A DNA stretch of 64,000 nucleotides from VRUE01 sp963695835 (GTDB taxonomy: Bacteria; Actinomycetota; Thermoleophilia; Solirubrobacterales; 70-9), in NCBI GenBank assembly GCA_963695835.1, contig CAVOHR010000001.1, positions 124,001 to 188,000 on the forward strand, written 5' to 3'. Position 1 is the first letter of the stretch, and every line of letters begins with the position of its first letter. The translations under genes and the position numbers were made by a program. This document shows, piece after piece, positions 59,579 through 64,000 of the stretch. Under the pieces are notes generated by a model. It saw only the letters and a program-made list of their open reading frames with translations, was not told where the DNA came from and searched no databases.

Positions 59579-60973
59579 GTGAGCACCCCCAATGCCCTGA
59601 TGCAGACGGCCCGCAGCGAGATGTCCGGATTTCAAGGGCGGCTGGCCGGCCCCGAGGATCCCACCTACGACGCGACCCGCAAGGTGTACAACGCGATGAT
59701 CGACCGGCGCCCCGGCCTGATCGCGACCTGCACCGACTCCGGCGACGTCGCGAAGGTCGTCTCGTTCGCCGGCAGCCACGAGCTCCTGCTGGCCGTGCGC
59801 GGCGGCGGCCACAACGGCGGCGGGCTGGGAACCTGCGACGACGGCGTGGTTCTCGACCTGTCGGGCCTGAAGGGAATCGAGGTCGATCCCGGGGCCCGGA
59901 CGGCGAGGGTCGGCGGCGGCTGCACCTGGGGCGAAGTGGATGCCGCGACCAACGAGCATGGGCTCGCGGTACCGAGCGGCATCGTCTCGACCACCGGCGT
60001 CGGAGGTCTCACGCTCGGCGGCGGTTTGGGCCACCTGACCCGCAAGTGCGGCCTGACGATCGACAACCTGATCGAAGCGGAGGTCGTGCTCGCCAACGGC
60101 GAGCGGGTCCGTGCCGGTGCGGACGAGAATCCCGACCTGTACTGGGCGATCCGGGGTGGCGGCGGCAACTTCGGCGTCGTCACCTCCTTCCTCTTCCGGC
60201 TGCACGAGGTGGGCATGATCGTCGGCGGCCCGACCTTCTGGGCGGTCGAGGACGGCGCAGAGGTATTGACGGCCTACCGCGACTTCATCCTCAACGCCCC
60301 CAGGGAGCTGAACGGGTTCTTCGCCTTCACCTCTGTTCCCCCGGCGCCACCGTTCCCCGAGGAGCTGCATCTGCGCAAGGTCTGTGGGGTCGTCTGGTGC
60401 TACGCGGGCGACCCGGCGGATGCCGCCGAGGCGATGTCACCCCTGTTGGACGTGCTGCCGGAGCCCCTGCTGCACGGGGCCCAGGAGATGCCGCTCCCGG
60501 CGCTGCAGAGCGCCTTCGATCCCGCCTATCCGCCCGGACACCAGTGGTACTGGCGCGCCGATTTCGTCAAGGAGATCCCCGACGAGGCCATCCAAGCGCA
60601 CGCCCAGTTCGGAGCAGCGATGCCGACCTGGCAGTCGACCATGCACCTGTACCCGATCGACGGAGCCGCCCACGATGTCGGACCGACCGACACCCCCTGG
60701 GCCTACCGCGACGCGGTCTGGGGCTCGGTCTTCGCCGGCGTCGACCCGGCCCCGGCGAACGCGGATGCGATCCGCCAATGGTGCGTCGACTACTTCGAGG
60801 CGCTCCACCCCTACTCGGCCGGCGGCGCCTACGTCAACATGATGATGGACGAGGGCCAGGAGCGGGTGCGGGCCAGCTACGGCGAGAATTACGGCCGCCT
60901 GGCGCAGATCAAGACCACCTACGACCCGACGAACCTCTTCCGCGTCAACCAGAACATCCAGCCGAATGCCTGA
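59579..60973 (+). CDS. FAD-linked oxidase, BBE type
   Basis: This 464-residue flavoenzyme has the FAD_binding_4 domain with covalent-FAD His78 in RGGGHN, the GGGCTWGEVDAAT and GLTLGGGLGHLTRKCGLTIDN blocks, and the BBE C-terminal NYGRLAQIKTTYDPTNLFR. Such enzymes oxidise sugars, alkaloids or polyketide products. The second covalent Cys is not seen at the usual position. The GTG start has an AGGAGG site. It overlaps the next FAD monooxygenase by eight bases. Confidence 0.9.
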   Translation: MSTPNALMQTARSEMSGFQGRLAGPEDPTYDATRKVYNAMIDRRPGLIATCTDSGDVAKVVSFAGSHELLLAVRGGGHNGGGLGTCDDGVVLDLSGLKGIEVDPGARTARVGGGCTWGEVDAATNEHGLAVPSGIVSTTGVGGLTLGGGLGHLTRKCGLTIDNLIEAEVVLANGERVRAGADENPDLYWAIRGGGGNFGVVTSFLFRLHEVGMIVGGPTFWAVEDGAEVLTAYRDFILNAPRELNGFFAFTSVPPAPPFPEELHLRKVCGVVWCYAGDPADAAEAMSPLLDVLPEPLLHGAQEMPLPALQSAFDPAYPPGHQWYWRADFVKEIPDEAIQAHAQFGAAMPTWQSTMHLYPIDGAAHDVGPTDTPWAYRDAVWGSVFAGVDPAPANADAIRQWCVDYFEALHPYSAGGAYVNMMMDEGQERVRASYGENYGRLAQIKTTYDPTNLFRVNQNIQPNA

Positions 60974-62183
60974 CCGCGAATACGACGTCGTGGTCGTCGG
61001 AGGGAGTCTGGCCGGGTGCGCTGCGGCTCGCCTGCTCGCGCTGCGGGGGGCTCGCGTCGCCGTGGTGGAGAAGCGCCCCGAGCTCGACGCCTACAAGGTC
61101 ATCTGCACCCATAACATCCAGGCTGGTGCGGTGCCGGCGATGGAGCGCCTTGGGATCGGGCCGGCGATCCGCAACGCCGGCGCCGTTCGCGCCCAGACCG
61201 ACATCTGGACGCGCTACGGGTGGATACGCCCGCCGGATCGGGGCCTGCGCAGCTTGAACCTGCGGCGCTCGGTCCTTGACCCGATCGTGCGCCGGCAGGC
61301 GATCGAGACTGCGGGCGTGGACTACCTGCCCGGCCTCACGGCGGTGGGAGTTGAGGGCGATGAGCAGATCGAGGGCGTCCGCGTTTCGGGGCATGGGGAC
61401 AAGGAGAGACCGCTGAGGGCAAGGCTCGTGGTTGCTGCCGACGGACGTGATTCGCAGGTGGCGCGGATGGCGGGGGTCACGGGGCGCATCCGACCGCACG
61501 GGCGCTTCTGCTACTTCTCGTACTTCAGGGACATCCCGCTGCACGATCCCAACCGGGGGATGGTCTGGTTCAGCGACCCCGACATGGCCTACATCAACCC
61601 CAACGAGGATGGCGTCTCGATGGTCTGCGTAGTGCCGGCCAAGCGACGGCTGGACGAGTTCCGCGGCGATCCGGAGCCGGCGGTTCGCGCGCACATTCGG
61701 AGCCTGGCGGATGCTCCAAGCCTGGACAGCGCGCGCCCGATCGCGAAATGGTTCGGAAAGCTCGAGATGCCGAGCACGATTCGCCCTGCCGCAGCGCGGG
61801 GGATGGCGTTTGTCGGCGATGCCGCCCAGGCGTCCGATCCGCTTTGGGGTGTGGGCTGCGGCTGGGCGTTCCAGTCGGCGGATTGGCTGGCCGAGGAAGT
61901 CGGCCCGGCTCTGCACGGATCGGATCGGGAGCTCAATCGAGCCCTGGGGGCCTACGCGCGGCGCCACCGCCGCGAGCTCGGTGCCCATCATTGGTTCATC
62001 TCCGACTACTCGAGCGCGCGACGCTTCTCGCCACTCGACAAGCTCGTCTACTCGACCGCGGCGCGCGACGCCGAGCTTGCCGGGCGGGTCGAGGACTTCG
62101 GCACCCGCTCGATTGGCGGTATCGCCGGCGCCCGGCGGATGATCGCCCGGGCCGCCTTGGTGCGGCTTGGGTTGGCCGGCTGA
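60966..62183 (+). CDS. FAD-dependent monooxygenase/reductase
   Basis: This 405-residue protein has the GxGxxG motif VVVGGSLAGCAAARLL, the DG motif VVAADGRDSQVARMAG and the GD motif FVGDAAQASDPLWGVG, so FAD binding is complete. It resembles PHBH-fold halogenase/geranylgeranyl-reductase-like enzymes. With the BBE oxidase upstream it would make a two-step oxidation unit. The overlap implies co-translation. The substrate is unknown. Confidence 0.87.
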   Translation: MPDREYDVVVVGGSLAGCAAARLLALRGARVAVVEKRPELDAYKVICTHNIQAGAVPAMERLGIGPAIRNAGAVRAQTDIWTRYGWIRPPDRGLRSLNLRRSVLDPIVRRQAIETAGVDYLPGLTAVGVEGDEQIEGVRVSGHGDKERPLRARLVVAADGRDSQVARMAGVTGRIRPHGRFCYFSYFRDIPLHDPNRGMVWFSDPDMAYINPNEDGVSMVCVVPAKRRLDEFRGDPEPAVRAHIRSLADAPSLDSARPIAKWFGKLEMPSTIRPAAARGMAFVGDAAQASDPLWGVGCGWAFQSADWLAEEVGPALHGSDRELNRALGAYARRHRRELGAHHWFISDYSSARRFSPLDKLVYSTAARDAELAGRVEDFGTRSIGGIAGARRMIARAALVRLGLAG

Positions 62184-62532
62184 GTTTGACAGTGCAGGGG
62201 CTTAAGTATCCCGCGAGGTGTCAGGCGTGGAGGATCTGAGTACGCCCTCAGTTCGTCGAGCGGCGACGAACTTGAGCGGCCGAGCCGCCAGTCCAAGCCG
62301 TCCTGAGAACCCAAGGTTCCACCTCCGGCGGTGAGGACGAAAGCGGAATAGAGGACTTACGCGGCCACTGATGAGTTCGACCGCGGCTTGGGGATCGAGT
62401 AACCACCTCACCCGTCGCGCAGATCACGATCCCGCTTTTCGCATCTCGCGCGAAGGGGCTGCGACCGACGTCTACTGGACCGGCTCATTTTTGCGTCATC
62501 GCGCATGTAGCCTGACTACCGAGAGCTACTTT
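62184..62532. other. Intergenic region with a hairpin
   Basis: No gene is supported. It contains a perfect 8-bp hairpin at 62251-62271 and several short G/C repeats, and separates convergent genes. Confidence 0.5.
62251..62271. terminator. Hairpin between convergent genes
   Basis: Arms GTTCGTCG (62251-62258) and its exact complement (62264-62271) enclose five bases. It lies 67 bases after the monooxygenase stop and could end transcription from either side. Confidence 0.4.
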
Positions 62533-63984
62533 TCAGCTGGCAAATGACTCGATTTCATATTTCTCTCCGTCTTCGCTGTAATAAACCGCTTTCCCGTTGG
62601 CTCCGTCGAGGTCAATGACGATAAATCCGAGCTTTTCCCACTTTAGACTCTGGCCGTCAACTCTCGGGGTTTTCGGTTGGAACTTTACCCGTGGCGCCCA
62701 TACCCACCGCTTCGGCCTCAGCCATGCCGCAAGTTTTCTGCCGGAATCCACGATGAACTGAAAAGCTCCGGTAAAGGTGAAGACGTGAGAACGAAGCTCT
62801 GGCACGCCACCGTTGCCGATGCAAACGGGACAAGGCACGCCACGATATTCGTCATATACAAACGCACGATGCTCATGGCCCCAGAACCAGGCATGTATAA
62901 GCTCGTCCTTACATGCCTGGGCGGTCTTTTCCCTGATCCCGGGTCCAACACTGGCCTGTGCGCGGGAACTCCCCAACTGATGATGGCTCAGCAGGATCGT
63001 CTTGCGAGCCGAAGCAGACCCATGCGAATCGCTCTTGGGAGACCTGAGCCACTCGTTGAGTTTCGGCAGTTGCCGCTCGTCGAAGTCATTGTCCACGTAA
63101 GCGCTGTCCAGTCCGATGATCTGCCAGTGATTGTTGAAGATGCGGAAGAAACTAGTTCCGTTCTGATGCTTAAAAGCTCCATTTGACGAGATCAACCCGA
63201 AGTAGCCGTGCCCGCCCGAATACATGTCGTGGTTACCGTTGAGGTTCCATGATCGTGCCTTCGGCTCGCTCTGGCTGGCGGGCCAGTACTTCAGAAAGCG
63301 GCGCTGGTACTCGTCCGGCTCCCCGCAGTAGTACACGTCCCCGAGGTGGATCAAGTGGCTTTCGTCATGCGAGCCCTCTGTGAGGGCCCCCTCGATCTGC
63401 TGTGCAAGGGCCTGGGCCCTCGGCGTTCCGGTCGCCCAGTCGGAAAACAGCACAATACGCACACGCTCCTTCATTGGCAGTTCGCAGGGGTCATCGCCGA
63501 AGTCGTGCTTGCGCTCGAGCGTCCGCAGGCCGCCCTCCACCACCGTCTTGATCCACTCCCAGTCGTTCGGGCCGAATTGCGCGAAAAGCTCGTCGCGACT
63601 GGTCTCGCCCACTTCAAGTTCCTTGCTGGCAAGACGAGCCTCAAGCGCGGACTGCACGTGATTGAGATAGATGTCATGCGGAAGGAACGCCGCTTTCGAC
63701 CCGCCCCGCCAGAGGCCAGCGTACCGGTAGGCCAGGCGCGTCAGTGGCTTGCGACCAGTGAGCGCCCGCGTCTTGGTGGCGCGGTCGATTCGTTTCCACA
63801 CTTCTCGAGCGGCGGCACGCGTCGTGCGTGCGTCGGTCGCGCGCGCGACCGGCACGGGCTGGTCCGTGCTGGGTGGAGCGACGTAGGTAGCAGGCACTAT
63901 CGGGTCGGTCACTGCGACCGTGATCGCGGCATCCAACTCAGCCTCCCATAGGGGACCTGAAAGCTTGGCGCTCAGCTTCGACAA
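62533..63984 (-). CDS. Calcineurin-like metallophosphoesterase, truncated by window edge
   Basis: At least 483 residues are encoded. Motifs in order are SDWATGT (variant of the first Asp), HLGDVYYCGEPDEY, NGNHDMYSGGHGYF, LSHHQLGS and GHEHR, so a two-metal phosphoesterase centre is complete. A TTG at 63984 could start it, but the frame is open to the window end and an upstream start is likely. A/T-rich codons are more common than in the neighbours, which suggests acquisition from another source. Confidence 0.87.
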   Translation of the reverse strand: MSKLSAKLSGPLWEAELDAAITVAVTDPIVPATYVAPPSTDQPVPVARATDARTTRAAAREVWKRIDRATKTRALTGRKPLTRLAYRYAGLWRGGSKAAFLPHDIYLNHVQSALEARLASKELEVGETSRDELFAQFGPNDWEWIKTVVEGGLRTLERKHDFGDDPCELPMKERVRIVLFSDWATGTPRAQALAQQIEGALTEGSHDESHLIHLGDVYYCGEPDEYQRRFLKYWPASQSEPKARSWNLNGNHDMYSGGHGYFGLISSNGAFKHQNGTSFFRIFNNHWQIIGLDSAYVDNDFDERQLPKLNEWLRSPKSDSHGSASARKTILLSHHQLGSSRAQASVGPGIREKTAQACKDELIHAWFWGHEHRAFVYDEYRGVPCPVCIGNGGVPELRSHVFTFTGAFQFIVDSGRKLAAWLRPKRWVWAPRVKFQPKTPRVDGQSLKWEKLGFIVIDLDGANGKAVYYSEDGEKYEIESFAS

Positions 63985-64000
63985 GGTTGGCGACGCCGTT

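Overview
The window is high-GC DNA with long overlapping reading frames on both strands, frequent GTG and TTG starts, tight 1- to 4-base gene overlaps and short intergenic gaps. Together with F420-type (Ddn-like), baeRF-like, DUF1365, DUF72 and large ATPase-LuxR genes, this points to an actinobacterium. Thermoleophilia/Solirubrobacterales is my best guess, but there is no rRNA or other marker here to fix the lineage. One tRNA (Pro, anticodon CGG) is present. I saw no rRNA, no CRISPR array and no intact integrase.

Region 1 (1-26.8 kb) is dense and looks like ordinary chromosome. It has lipid and central-metabolism genes (metallo-beta-lactamase fold hydrolase, PlsC-like acyltransferase, glycerol kinase, GT2 glycosyltransferase, biotinyl/lipoyl carrier, crotonase), a HhH-GPD DNA glycosylase and a CHASE-like/GGDEF diguanylate cyclase. 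A biotin locus follows: bioB-bioF-bioD as an overlapping operon, then bioA, with a MarR regulator and a 14-TM MFS exporter on the opposite strand between them. Next come Nudix, LemA, rubredoxin plus GMC oxidoreductase, superoxide dismutase, a baeRF-like protein, DUF72, an inositol-phosphatase/PfkB pair, a MacB/FtsX-type permease with a convergent ATPase, a lipoprotein, a GNAT and a secreted glycosidase. Several perfect or near-perfect hairpins of about 40-60 bp sit in or between these genes. One of them lies in frame inside bioD.

Region 2 (26.8-49.4 kb) starts at tRNA-Pro and is a mosaic of working operons and broken genes. It has an IS256-type transposase remnant, a truncated SDR, a lipid-modification cluster (FAD oxidoreductase, DUF1365, cyclopropane-synthase-like methyltransferase, SRPBCC, atypical SDR) and a 2-kb gene graveyard with fragments of a PPOX protein, a TetR regulator, a flavin monooxygenase and a COG4705-like protein. 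It continues with a Kelch plus second-propeller protein, an ABC-2 exporter, a frameshifted HTH regulator, a B12-type radical SAM protein, a fabI relic and an mntR-mntH pair. It ends with a two-gene AbiE-like toxin/antitoxin module flanked by perfect 26-bp direct repeats that resemble the 3' end of a tRNA.

Region 3 (49.4-64 kb) holds a DUF433/DUF5615 toxin-antitoxin pair, sparse stretches with decayed genes, two methyltransferases, an alpha/beta hydrolase and a three-gene signalling unit (ATPase-LuxR regulator, DUF4242, DUF4242-cyclase). That unit is divergent from a flavoenzyme pair (BBE-type oxidase and FAD monooxygenase). A metallophosphoesterase with more A/T-rich codons runs off the right edge.

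The most distinctive signals are the palindromic elements, especially the one translated inside bioD, and the direct-repeat-bounded AbiE-like module with its own operator and a frameshifted toxin.
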